Below, piece after piece: positions 1 through 7,505 of a stretch of 47,132 nucleotides of DNA (positions are counted from its first letter, which is position 1; each line of letters opens with the position of its first letter). The stretch covers positions 4,834,161-4,881,292 of the forward strand of contig NZ_VJOK01000001.1 of the NCBI RefSeq assembly GCF_013302895.1. Reading direction: 5' to 3'. The notes under the pieces were generated by a model. That model was not told the origin of the DNA. It saw nothing but the letters and a program-made list of their open reading frames with translations, and did no database searches. The DNA is from Streptomyces albus subsp. chlorinus. GTDB taxonomy: Bacteria > Actinomycetota > Actinomycetes > Streptomycetales > Streptomycetaceae. The position numbers were made by a program, and so were the translations under genes.

Positions 1-2
1 AT

Positions 3-584
3 CCGCTGACCGGGCTCGCCAACCGCCGCGCCATCGAGTCGCGCCTGGGCGAGGCGGTCGAGCTGCACCGCGACCTGGGCACCGTCGTCAGCATCGCCGT
101 CTGCGACATCAACGGCCTCAAGCGCGTCAACGACCAGCAGGGGCACGAGGCGGGCGACCGGCTGCTGGAGCGGTTCGCCGCCGTCCTGTCCGCCTGTGCG
201 GCCACCTTGCCGGGGGCCCTGGCCGGGCGGCTGGGCGGTGACGAGTTCTGCCTGCTGGCCGTCGGCCCGACGGCCGACGAGGTGGTGCGCGCCGCCGAGG
301 AGCTGTGCCACGCCGCCGCCGCGCTGGAGCTGGGGGAGGGCGTGGCCTGCGGGGTGGCCTCCACCGGCGACCCGGTCGGTCAGGTGCGCACCGCCCACCG
401 GATCTTCCGGCTCGCGGACGCGGCCCAGTACCGCGCCAAGGCCCTGCGCTCCGGCAAGCCGGTGGTGGCGGGCCGCGACGGCGGCTGCGAGGACCCCACC
501 GTCCGGCTGGCCGCCGCCCCCGACCCGGTGCCCGCCTCCCCCGAGCGCCGCCGCTTCCGCCGGGGCGGGTCCGCCGGCCGCTAG
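3..584 (+). CDS. GGDEF-domain protein, C-terminal part (diguanylate cyclase-like)
   Basis: This is the 3' end of a gene that begins left of the window; the reading frame is open from base 3. The visible part is a GGDEF domain. It opens with PLTGLANRRA, the usual entry motif of the domain, has the CDINGLKRVND metal-binding segment, and carries an intact GGDEF signature at about 234-248, followed by a short disordered tail. An intact signature suggests real cyclic-di-GMP synthesis, which in streptomycetes acts through BldD on development, but activity is inferred. No RxxD inhibitory site is evident upstream of the signature. The N-terminal sensory part is missing, so the stimulus cannot be told. 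The gene ends about 80 bases before hutH. Confidence 0.88.
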   Translation, partial: PLTGLANRRAIESRLGEAVELHRDLGTVVSIAVCDINGLKRVNDQQGHEAGDRLLERFAAVLSACAATLPGALAGRLGGDEFCLLAVGPTADEVVRAAEELCHAAAALELGEGVACGVASTGDPVGQVRTAHRIFRLADAAQYRAKALRSGKPVVAGRDGGCEDPTVRLAAAPDPVPASPERRRFRRGGSAGR

Positions 585-630
585 CCGCGGGGCGGGGAGG
601 GCGGGGGCGGGCACCGGGTCGGGGGCGACC

Positions 631-659
631 GTGACAGATACCAATTCACTCATTAGGGT
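631..659 (+). promoter_or_regulatory. Promoter of hutH (probably leaderless)
   Basis: A -35 GTGACA (631-636), a 17-base spacer and a -10 TAGGGT (654-659) lie in an unusually A+T-rich pocket. Transcription should start at about 666-668, inside the longest reading frame of hutH and on or just before its second in-frame ATG. Confidence 0.6.
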
Positions 660-667
660 TTATGAAT

Positions 668-2221
668 ATGAGTATGCACACTGTGGTGGTGGGAAGCTCG
701 GGCACCACCCCGGAGGAGGTCCTGGCCGTCGCCCGTGACGGCGCCCGCGTCGAACTGCACCCCGAGGCCGTCGAGGCGCTGCGCACCGCACGCCGCTTCA
801 TCGACGACCTCGCCGCCAAGCCCGACCCCGTCTACGGCGTCTCCACCGGCTTCGGTGCCCTGGCCGTCCGCCACATCGGCCCCGACCTGCGCGCCCGGCT
901 CCAGCGCAACATCGTCCGCTCGCACGCGGCCGGGATGGGCCCGCGCGTGGAACGCGAGGTGGTGCGCGCACTGATGTTCCTGCGCCTGAAGACCCTCGCC
1001 TCCGGCCGCACCGGGGTGCGCCCCGAGGTCGCCCAGGCCATGGCCGGCATGCTCAACGCGGGCATCACCCCCGTCGTGCACGAGCACGGCTCCCTCGGCT
1101 GCTCCGGCGACCTGGCCCCGCTGTCGCACTGCGCGCTCGCGCTCATGGGCGAGGGCGAGGCGGAGGGCCCCGACGGCGTGCTGCGCCCGGCCGCCGACCT
1201 GCTGGCCGAGCACGGCCTCACCCCCGTCGAACTGCGCGAGAAGGAGGGCCTGGCCCTCCTCAACGGCACCGACGGGATGCTCGGCATGCTGCTGATGGCC
1301 TGCGCCGACCTGGCCCGCCTGTTCACCAGCGCCGACATCGCCGCCGCGCTCTCCCTGGAGGCGCTGCTGGGCACCGACCGGGTCCTGGCGCCCGAACTGC
1401 ACGCCATCCGTCCGCACCCGGGCCAGGCCGCCAGCGCCGCCAACATGCTGAAGATGCTCACCGGCTCGGGCATGACCGGGCACCACCAGGACGACGCGCC
1501 GCGGGTGCAGGACGCCTACTCGGTGCGGTGCGCCCCGCAGGTCGCCGGCGCGGGACGCGACACCCTGGCGCACGCCCGCACCGTCGCCGAACGGGAGCTG
1601 GCGGCGGCCGTGGACAACCCGGTGGTGCTGCCGGACGGCCGCGTCGAGTCGAACGGCAACTTCCACGGGGCACCCGTGGCCTACGTCCTCGACTTCCTGG
1701 CCGTCGCCGCCGCGGACCTCGCCTCCATCGCCGAGCGCCGCACCGACCGGCTGCTCGACAAGAACCGCTCGCACGGCCTTCCCCCGTTCCTCGCCCACGA
1801 CGCGGGCGTCGACTCGGGGCTGATGATCGCCCAGTACACGCAGGCGGCGCTGGTCAGCGAGCTGAAGCGGCTGGCCGTGCCCGCCTCGGTGGACTCCATC
1901 CCCTCCTCCGCCATGCAGGAGGACCACGTCTCCATGGGCTGGTCGGCGGCGCGGAAGCTGCGGTCGGCCGTGGACGGGCTGGCCCGGGTGATCGCCGTCG
2001 AGGTGTACGCGGCCACGCGGGCGGTCGAGCTGCGCTCGGGGACGGCGGGGCTGGTGCCGGGCGAGGCGGCCCGCGCCGTCGTCGCCGCGCTGCGCGAGGC
2101 CGGGGCGGGCGGGCCGGGCGAGGACCGCTACCTGGCACCCGATCTGGCGGCCACCGAGGACTTCGTCCGGTCCGGCGCGCTGGTGGCGGCGGCGGAGTCG
2201 GTCACGGGGCCGCTGGCCTAG
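668..2221 (+). CDS. hutH: Histidine ammonia-lyase (histidase)
   Basis: Histidase removes ammonia from L-histidine to give urocanate, the first step of histidine catabolism. The 517-residue product has the family's normal length and the diagnostic block GSLGCSGDLAPLSH; Cys-Ser-Gly at bases 1100-1108 takes the place of the Ala-Ser-Gly that cyclises to the MIO prosthetic group, a variant I associate with streptomycete histidases. Also visible are YGVSTGFG, NGTDGMLG and the IPSSAMQEDHVSMG segment. ATGs occur at 662, 668 and 674. I chose 668 because the upstream promoter places the transcript start there and no Shine-Dalgarno is present. The gene stands alone; the other hut genes are not next to it. 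Confidence 0.95.
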   Translation: MSMHTVVVGSSGTTPEEVLAVARDGARVELHPEAVEALRTARRFIDDLAAKPDPVYGVSTGFGALAVRHIGPDLRARLQRNIVRSHAAGMGPRVEREVVRALMFLRLKTLASGRTGVRPEVAQAMAGMLNAGITPVVHEHGSLGCSGDLAPLSHCALALMGEGEAEGPDGVLRPAADLLAEHGLTPVELREKEGLALLNGTDGMLGMLLMACADLARLFTSADIAAALSLEALLGTDRVLAPELHAIRPHPGQAASAANMLKMLTGSGMTGHHQDDAPRVQDAYSVRCAPQVAGAGRDTLAHARTVAERELAAAVDNPVVLPDGRVESNGNFHGAPVAYVLDFLAVAAADLASIAERRTDRLLDKNRSHGLPPFLAHDAGVDSGLMIAQYTQAALVSELKRLAVPASVDSIPSSAMQEDHVSMGWSAARKLRSAVDGLARVIAVEVYAATRAVELRSGTAGLVPGEAARAVVAALREAGAGGPGEDRYLAPDLAATEDFVRSGALVAAAESVTGPLA

Positions 2222-2304
2222 GAAACTCCCACCGGTTGGTCATCGGTTGATCACCGGTTCCGCACGGGCTCCTCACCGGCCGCTCGCCGCTCCCGCCCGG
2301 GGGG

Positions 2305-2493
2305 TCATTCCGCCCCGCGGTCATGTTCCAACCGCGTCACAGTGTCCCCGTGATGGGTGGGATGGTCATCTTTCTCGGGGGTAGCGTTGGCCGTGGGGAC
2401 GAACCAGAGGGCGAACAGGACTCCGCCGGCCGCGGCCGCGGTCGCCAGCGGACGGCGGTGGACTGACAGCTTCGAGGGTCCGGCCTCGGACAC
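2305..2493 (-). CDS. Small secreted or membrane-anchored protein, function unknown
   Basis: A 62-residue product. Residues about 14-36 form one hydrophobic segment after a basic stretch, ending PTANA, which looks like a signal-peptidase site or a single membrane anchor; the tail is short and rich in His and charged residues. The start is GTG at 2493 with AGGAG seven bases upstream, a strong reason to treat it as real despite its size. It runs convergently towards hutH and divergently from the L,D-transpeptidase gene. No family is recognised. Confidence 0.6.
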   Translation of the reverse strand: MSEAGPSKLSVHRRPLATAAAAGGVLFALWFVPTANATPEKDDHPTHHGDTVTRLEHDRGAE

Positions 2494-2835
2494 GAGAAGG
2501 CTCCTGGGTGGATCGGTACGACGTACGGCTCGGGGATCAGCGGTGAACTGACCGTACGCGGGCCGATGTTACTGAGTGGTGGAGGCGAGGGGGAAGGCAT
2601 GCTTCCGCTCTTCCTGGGTACCGGACCGGTTCTGTCGAAAAGATCCGGCACGGTTCGCGAACGGGTTGGATACGTGTCCTAGCCCACAGTTTTACCGAAA
2701 GTGGAACCGGTCATAGTCCCTCGTGCGTTCATATGCGTGGAGCTGGGGCGCACATGTCCGATTTCGGGCGCTGTGGGGGCTACGCAGCTTTACCGGGGAG
2801 ACATGGGGTTCCGAAGGCAAATGGAGAAGCCAGTG
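2494..2835. promoter_or_regulatory. Divergent intergenic region with candidate ECF-type promoter
   Basis: About 340 bases separate the small minus-strand gene from the transpeptidase. On the plus strand GGAACC (2703-2708), 17 bases and CGTT (2726-2729) resemble promoters read by envelope-stress ECF sigma factors, which would suit a cell-wall enzyme. The match is short, so it remains a candidate. Nothing else here looks coding. Confidence 0.35.
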
Positions 2836-4065
2836 ATGACGGTGGGGAAGCACCGCAGGGGTCTCGCGGTCACGGCCGCGCTCCTCGGCGGGATGCTCAC
2901 GCTGAGCGCGTGCGGCGGAGACGACGGCGGGGACACCGAGAAGTCCGCAGCGAAGAACGACATATCCGCTGAGAAGGACAGCTCGTCCGCCCGAATAAAG
3001 ATCTCCGCCAAGGACGGCGCCGACAACGCCAGCATCAACAGCGGCGGAAACGTCTCCGTCAGCGGCGGCAAGCTCACCAAGGTGACCATGAAGGCCGCCC
3101 AGAACGGCACTCCCGTCGAGGGCACCCTCTCCGCCGACGGCAAGAGCTGGAAGCCCAAGCAGCAGCTGGAGCGCGCCACCAAGTACGAGATCAGCGCGAC
3201 GGCCAAGGACGGCGAGGGCCGCAAGGCCGTGGAGAACCGCACCTTCACCACGGTCGCCCCGGAGCACAGCTTCATCGGCACCTACGCCGGTGAGGACGGG
3301 GCCACGGTCGGTGTCGGCATGCCGGTCTCGATCACCTTCGACAAGCAGATCCAGAACAAGAAGGCCGTCCAGTCCGCGATCAAGGTCAGCACGACCAGCG
3401 GCCAGGAGGTCGTCGGCCACTGGTTCGGCAACGACCGGCTCGACTTCCGCCCCGAGGAGTACTGGAAGCCCCACTCCAAGGTCACCCTCGACCTCAAGCT
3501 CGACGGGGTGAACGCGGGCAACGGCAACATCGGTGTCCAGGACAAGAAGGTCACCTTCAACATCGGCCGCAAGCAGGTCAGCACGGTCGATGTGAAGAGC
3601 TACAAGATGACGGTCGCGCGGGACGGGAAGACGCTCAAGACGATCCCGATCTCCGCGGGCAGCCCCAGCAACCCGACCTACAACGGCAAGATGGTGATCT
3701 CCGAGAAGCACAAGGAGACCCGCATGGACGGGAACACCGTCGGGTTCGGCCGCAAGGGCGCCGAGGGCTACGACATCCCGGACGTGCCGCACGCCATGCG
3801 CCTGTCTACCTCGGGCACCTTCATCCACGGCAACTACTGGGGCGCGCCCTTCGGTTCCGGCAACACCAGCCACGGCTGCGTCGGTCTGAGGGACACCCAG
3901 GGTGCGGGCAACCCGGGCACCGACGCCGCCTGGTTCTACAACAACTCGCTGATCGGCGACATCGTCGAGGTCAAGGGTTCGCCGGACAAGACGATCCAGC
4001 CCGACAACGGCCTCAACGGCTGGAACATGAGCTGGTCGCAGTGGAAGGCGGGCTCCGCGCTCTGA
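2836..4065 (+). CDS. L,D-transpeptidase lipoprotein (Ig-like + YkuD domains)
   Basis: This enzyme makes 3-3 cross-links in peptidoglycan outside the membrane. From ATG 2836 (GGAG seven to ten bases upstream) the product has 409 residues. It starts with a lipoprotein signal ending LSAC, Cys26 being the lipidation site, followed by two Ig-like regions (about residues 40-230) as in actinobacterial Ldt proteins. The YkuD catalytic domain has HGNYWG and SHGCVGLR, with the nucleophilic cysteine at about residue 348. A Trp-rich tail (NGWNMSWSQW) ends the protein. Upstream in-frame ATGs at 2701, 2809 and 2821 would hide the signal peptide and are disfavoured. The gene is monocistronic and ends in a large palindrome. 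Confidence 0.93.
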   Translation: MTVGKHRRGLAVTAALLGGMLTLSACGGDDGGDTEKSAAKNDISAEKDSSSARIKISAKDGADNASINSGGNVSVSGGKLTKVTMKAAQNGTPVEGTLSADGKSWKPKQQLERATKYEISATAKDGEGRKAVENRTFTTVAPEHSFIGTYAGEDGATVGVGMPVSITFDKQIQNKKAVQSAIKVSTTSGQEVVGHWFGNDRLDFRPEEYWKPHSKVTLDLKLDGVNAGNGNIGVQDKKVTFNIGRKQVSTVDVKSYKMTVARDGKTLKTIPISAGSPSNPTYNGKMVISEKHKETRMDGNTVGFGRKGAEGYDIPDVPHAMRLSTSGTFIHGNYWGAPFGSGNTSHGCVGLRDTQGAGNPGTDAAWFYNNSLIGDIVEVKGSPDKTIQPDNGLNGWNMSWSQWKAGSAL

Positions 4066-4092
4066 GGCCCTGACCGACGGCGCGCGACAGCC

Positions 4093-4140
4093 GCACAGCA
4101 CGGTGGCCCCCCGCGATCGCGGGGGGCCACCGTGCTGTGC
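4093..4140. terminator. 48-bp perfect palindrome, bidirectional terminator
   Basis: Two 24-base arms meet with no spacer at 4116/4117. As RNA it would be a very stable hairpin ending in a GATC turn. It lies just after the transpeptidase stop; the gene beyond is on the opposite strand, so it can serve both. There is no U-tract, as is normal in streptomycetes. Confidence 0.85.
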
Positions 4141-4376
4141 GGGCCCCGTCCCCGTCCCCGGACCCGGTCCTGGTCCGGGCCCCGGCTCCTGGTCCCGGTC
4201 TCCCGGTCCTGGCCCCCGGTCTTGTCGGTCCCGCTCCCGCCTCGCGTGCGGGAGTCCGTCCTTTTGGGGCGGTGGCCAGAGCAGTCCCAGGACCTTCGGG
4301 CCGGGTGGTCACCGCCTTCCGCCGCACCCCGGACACGCGCGCCCTCGGGAAGGCGCGCCCTCGGGAAGCTGCCGCG
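4141..4376. repeat. Low-complexity CCGGTCC-type DNA and a 16-bp tandem duplication
   Basis: Bases about 4141-4240 are degenerate repeats of a CCCGGTCC unit, strongly pyrimidine-skewed on the plus strand. A 16-base unit is exactly duplicated head-to-tail at 4337-4352 and 4353-4368. I see no gene in this stretch; reading frames through it encode only Pro-Gly-Pro-type sequence. Confidence 0.6.
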
Positions 4377-5273
4377 CTAGGGCCGGAAGACCTGGGCCGC
4401 GTGCCAGGCGGCGTACGTGCCCGCGACCCGGCACTCGCCGCCCCCGGCCGCGGCCACCGGACGGCCGGCCAGCTCCGTGACCTGGGTGCGGGCCGCGGTA
4501 CCCGACCCGGTGAAGCGGGCCGAGACCGTGATGCGCAGGCCCGGATCGATCCCCAGCACCCCTTTGTCGAACAGCTTGTGGTGCAGGGAGCACAGGCACA
4601 GCGCGTTCGTGAGGTGGTCGGGGCCCTGGTAGGCCCACCAGCGCACATGGGCGGCCTCCAGCCCCACCGGGCGGCGGCCGAGCGCCCCGTCGAACCCGCA
4701 GAACGCGCACCGGCCGCCGTACGCCTCCAGCACCTGTTCCCTCAGCCGTGCCGCGCGCCTCGGGTCCCGCACCAGGCGGCGCACGGCGACCCGGGCGCCG
4801 TCGGCCGCCTCCAGGTCGAGCCCCGCGTCGGCCGCGATGTCCTCGTGCAGGGACGGCGGGAAGTGCAGCTCCAGCAGCGTGCGGGCGAGGGTGGGCAGCA
4901 GGGCGGGGTCCTCGTCCAGGGCCGTGCGCAGCTGTGGCGCCAGCCGCCCCCGCGCGCCGCTCTCGCGCAGCAGCCGGACCCCGGGGCCCGGACTGCCCCG
5001 GCCCGCGTCCGTGCGCACCTCCCACACGCCGTCGTTCACCAGGTGGTGGAACGGGTAACCGGGTGAGGTGCTGCGGGGCGGACCGTACTCGCGCAGCAGG
5101 TGGGCCACGTCGCGTTCGACCTCGGTGTAGCGGAGCGCCCGCTCGGGCTCCGACTGGTGGCGGCCGAGCGCGTACAGCAGCAGGAGCGGTTTGTGCGGGG
5201 CGCGTTCCTCGCCCGAGGTCCACTGCCGCAACGCGCTGACGCGCTCCACCCAGTTGGTCCGAGCCCCCTCCAT
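4377..5273 (-). CDS. HNH endonuclease, phosphorothioate-DNA-dependent restriction type
   Basis: The 298-residue product starts at ATG 5273 (MEGARTNW) and resembles streptomycete proteins annotated as phosphorothioated-DNA-binding restriction endonucleases. The N-terminal half (from about residue 20, ERAPHKPLLLLYALG) would be the sulfur-binding domain that recognises phosphorothioate DNA. The C-terminal half is an HNH nuclease: CAFCGFDG gives one Cys pair, and LEAAHVRWW with DHLTNALCLCSLHHKLFD gives the histidines and Asn of the HNH motif. Such enzymes cut DNA modified by dnd systems. No dnd genes are in the window, as expected for a cell that restricts modified DNA. Longer upstream starts exist but have no family-like sequence. 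The domain assignment is from recall. Confidence 0.75.
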   Translation of the reverse strand: MEGARTNWVERVSALRQWTSGEERAPHKPLLLLYALGRHQSEPERALRYTEVERDVAHLLREYGPPRSTSPGYPFHHLVNDGVWEVRTDAGRGSPGPGVRLLRESGARGRLAPQLRTALDEDPALLPTLARTLLELHFPPSLHEDIAADAGLDLEAADGARVAVRRLVRDPRRAARLREQVLEAYGGRCAFCGFDGALGRRPVGLEAAHVRWWAYQGPDHLTNALCLCSLHHKLFDKGVLGIDPGLRITVSARFTGSGTAARTQVTELAGRPVAAAGGGECRVAGTYAAWHAAQVFRP

Positions 5274-5344
5274 GCGAGCACTGTACGGCCTCGGCGGCCC
5301 CGCCTTGCCAGGCATGGTGGCGCTGCGGCGGGAAGATGCCGCCC

Positions 5345-6844
5345 ATGTCGTCATCCGCGTGGCATGTCCGCCCTCGGGAACGGTGGTGGCTGGCTGCCGT
5401 CTGTGCGGTCTTCGGAGCGCTCTCGCTGACCGTCGTCCAGCCCGGACTCCCGCTCGGCTGGGACGAGATCGTCTACGCCAGCCGCTTCGCGCCCCACGGA
5501 CCCGGGACCCCGTTCAGCGCGCCCCGCACCCGGGGCGTCCCGGCGCTGATCGCGCCCGTCGCGGCGGTCAGCGGTTCGGTGGTGCTGCTGCGCTGCTATC
5601 TGACGCTGACCGCGTCGCTGGCGCTCTACCTGGGATACCTCCCCTGGCTGCGGGCCGGTGCCCCGCGCGGCGTCGTGCCGGCGGCCGCCGCGCTGTACGG
5701 CAGCGTGTGGTTCGCGCTCTTCTACGCGGGTGCGGCGATGCCCAACCACTACGTGGCCATGGGCCTGACCTGCGCCACCGGCTGCCTGGTACGGGCCCGG
5801 AGGGGGTGGGCCGCCCTGGCCGGGGCGGCGGGCGCGCTCGCCGTCGCCGCCCTGATACGGCCCAACGACGCGGTGTGGCCCGCCGCCGTGCTGCTCGCGG
5901 CGGCGCCGGCCGTGCGCGGGCGGCCCTGCCGTCCCCATCCGACCGGGGCTGCCGCCGTCGTGGGAGGGGTCGCCGCCGGTCTGGCGCCCTGGGCGGTGGA
6001 GGCCCGGCTGCGGTTCGGCGGCGTGCTGGAGCGGGTGCGCGCCGCGGAGGAGGTCCAGGGCGGGATGAGCCCGCGCCTGCCCCTCGGCACCCTCAAGGAG
6101 CACGCCGCGGCCCTGGACGGGCCGCTGCTGTGCCGCCCGTGCGACGGGGCGGGCATCGAGTGGTCCGGCGCCGGATGGTGGCTGCTGGTCCCGCCCCTGG
6201 TGGGACTCGGACTGCGTGCCGCGCGCCGGGAGGGCCGGACGGCGTGGGGCACGCTGCCCCTCGCGGCGGCCGTCGCCGTCGCCGTCCCGTACCTGTTCTT
6301 CATGGGGTACGCCGCCCCGCGCTTCCTGCTGCCCGCCTACGCGCTGCTGGCCCCGGTCGCGGCCCTCGGCGTCCGGGAGGCCGCGCGGTGGGCCCGCCGG
6401 GTCCGGGCCCGGCACGTGCTGCTCCCGCTGGGCGGTGCCATCGCCGCGCTCCACCTGGCCCTCCAGCTCCACCAGTTGACGCTGCACTCCCGCATCCAGG
6501 CCGAGGCCCGCCACGACTGGCAGCGTATGGAACGGGTGCTGCGCGCCCACGGCGTACGCCCGCCCTGTGTGCTGGCCGGCACCAGTGCCACCATCCCCAT
6601 CGCCCACACCGCGGGCTGCCGCTCCACCCCGGCGCACCGGCCCAGCGCCCTCGTCCTGCGCCGCGCCGCCCTCCCCGGCTGGGCTTCGGCGGCCGGCTGG
6701 CGCCTCCACCGGGTCCCCGGCACCTACAACCCGGACTGGCACATCGCCGTCCCGCCTCCCACGGCCGGCACGGCCCGTACGCGCGGTGCGTCCGGTGCGG
6801 CCCGTACGCCGCCCGGCGCGGCCGTCGGGGGCGGGGCGCGGTGA
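5345..6844 (+). CDS. Polytopic membrane protein, GT-C glycosyltransferase-like
   Basis: The 499-residue product is mostly hydrophobic, with roughly ten membrane-spanning segments and a first extracytoplasmic loop beginning GWDEIVYASRF. An acidic motif in that loop (here DE) is typical of GT-C enzymes, which move sugars from lipid carriers, so a glycosyltransferase role is plausible but unproven. An AMPNHYVAMG loop follows later. The tail is rich in Pro, Gly and Arg. I chose ATG 5345 because GGAAG lies nine bases upstream; ATG 5336 overlaps that site. It diverges from the HNH nuclease gene across about 70 bases. Confidence 0.6.
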   Translation: MSSSAWHVRPRERWWLAAVCAVFGALSLTVVQPGLPLGWDEIVYASRFAPHGPGTPFSAPRTRGVPALIAPVAAVSGSVVLLRCYLTLTASLALYLGYLPWLRAGAPRGVVPAAAALYGSVWFALFYAGAAMPNHYVAMGLTCATGCLVRARRGWAALAGAAGALAVAALIRPNDAVWPAAVLLAAAPAVRGRPCRPHPTGAAAVVGGVAAGLAPWAVEARLRFGGVLERVRAAEEVQGGMSPRLPLGTLKEHAAALDGPLLCRPCDGAGIEWSGAGWWLLVPPLVGLGLRAARREGRTAWGTLPLAAAVAVAVPYLFFMGYAAPRFLLPAYALLAPVAALGVREAARWARRVRARHVLLPLGGAIAALHLALQLHQLTLHSRIQAEARHDWQRMERVLRAHGVRPPCVLAGTSATIPIAHTAGCRSTPAHRPSALVLRRAALPGWASAAGWRLHRVPGTYNPDWHIAVPPPTAGTARTRGASGAARTPPGAAVGGGAR

Positions 6845-6856
6845 GGCGGCGCGGCC

Positions 6857-7063
6857 TCAGCCCTCGGCCGGGGCGATGCCCACCGGGCAGCTGACCGAGT
6901 CCCTGCGAGGGTGTGCTGCCAGGTCACCCGTCCGCCGTGCGACGGTGGCCAGGTCAGCCAGTTCCCCCGCGAGCCGCTCCACTTCGGTCACCACGTGAGC
7001 GGGGATGCCGCCCGCCACGTACGCGTGATCGGGGTCGTACTCCCAGCGCCAGTCGGTGCTCAC
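6857..7063 (-). pseudogene. RelE-like toxin ORF, truncated and fused to a displaced msrA tail
   Basis: The 68-residue ORF begins at GTG 7063, overlapping the stop of the upstream DUF6247 gene by four bases (GTGA), the usual toxin-antitoxin arrangement. The first part (DWRWEYDPDHAYVAGGIPAHVV) looks like the start of the small RelE-type partners found beside DUF6247 genes, which as I recall run 85-110 residues. The second half of that fold is missing. Its last residues, SCPVGIAPAEG, instead match the normal C-terminus of MsrA, whose gene lies just upstream on this strand. The toxin thus appears cut by the junction of an insertion. It is probably inactive, though a short active peptide cannot be excluded. 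Confidence 0.6.
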
Positions 7064-7413
7064 CGCTGTGGTAGGCCGAGCGCGGCATGGGCGTCGTCGA
7101 GGATCTTGCCGATGGCCGCCGCGGCGCGTCGGGCCTGCGGCGCGTCACCGGACTCCACGGTGTCCTCCCAGCGGCGGAACTCTTCCGCCAGGCTCGGCTG
7201 CCGCTGGATGTGGACGTGGACGGCCCACTGAGCGACGAATCGCTGGAGGGGGGCCAGGCCGGAAGCCTGACGGGACTGGTCGGCGGCCTGATCCAGTTCC
7301 CGTGTGAAGGCCGGCAGTGCGGCGGGTGCGATCTGCGCGACGGCCTGACGGAGGGCCGTGACGGTGGCAGGCGGCTGAGGGATGAGTGGCTGCCCGGCGC
7401 TGGAGGTGGTCAT
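7060..7413 (-). CDS. DUF6247-like protein, probable antitoxin
   Basis: A 117-residue soluble protein starting at ATG 7413 (MTTSSAGQP), with GGGAG five bases upstream. The core, ALRQAVAQIAPAALPAF followed by helical sequence with FVAQWAVHVHIQRQP, resembles DUF6247 proteins. Actinomycetes often carry these upstream of small RelE-like ORFs, which suggests an antitoxin role; this is family recall, not shown here. It overlaps the next ORF by four bases. Its start is wrapped in a hairpin (7415-7453) that contains the ribosome-binding site. The cassette sits between the msrA stop and a second msrA-like end, so it was probably acquired. Confidence 0.6.
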   Translation of the reverse strand: MTTSSAGQPLIPQPPATVTALRQAVAQIAPAALPAFTRELDQAADQSRQASGLAPLQRFVAQWAVHVHIQRQPSLAEEFRRWEDTVESGDAPQARRAAAAIGKILDDAHAALGLPQR

Positions 7414-7414
7414 T

Positions 7415-7453
7415 GCTGCTCCCAAGGGCGAGATTCTGATCCCTGGGAGCAGC
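7415..7453 (-). promoter_or_regulatory. Inverted repeat sequestering the DUF6247 ribosome-binding site
   Basis: Ten-base perfect arms (7444-7453 and 7415-7424 in transcript order) extend by three more pairs across one bulged base around a loop of about 12. The GGGAG ribosome-binding site is in the second arm and the ATG follows directly. It could act as an RNA switch or as the DNA operator for autoregulation. Confidence 0.6.
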
Positions 7454-7505
7454 GTATCGAGTGCGGGCCCGACCACGTCGCCCGAACGAGCGCCGAGGCG
7501 GTGCG

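Noticed and set aside
653..1927. Long minus-strand frame over hutH
   Set aside because: Gly/Val/His-rich antisense shadow without any domain; hutH itself is unambiguous.
4093..4140. The large palindrome as an attachment or replication site
   Set aside because: It sits exactly at the end of a gene facing a convergent neighbour, and no recombinase or origin-like boxes are near. A terminator is the simpler reading.
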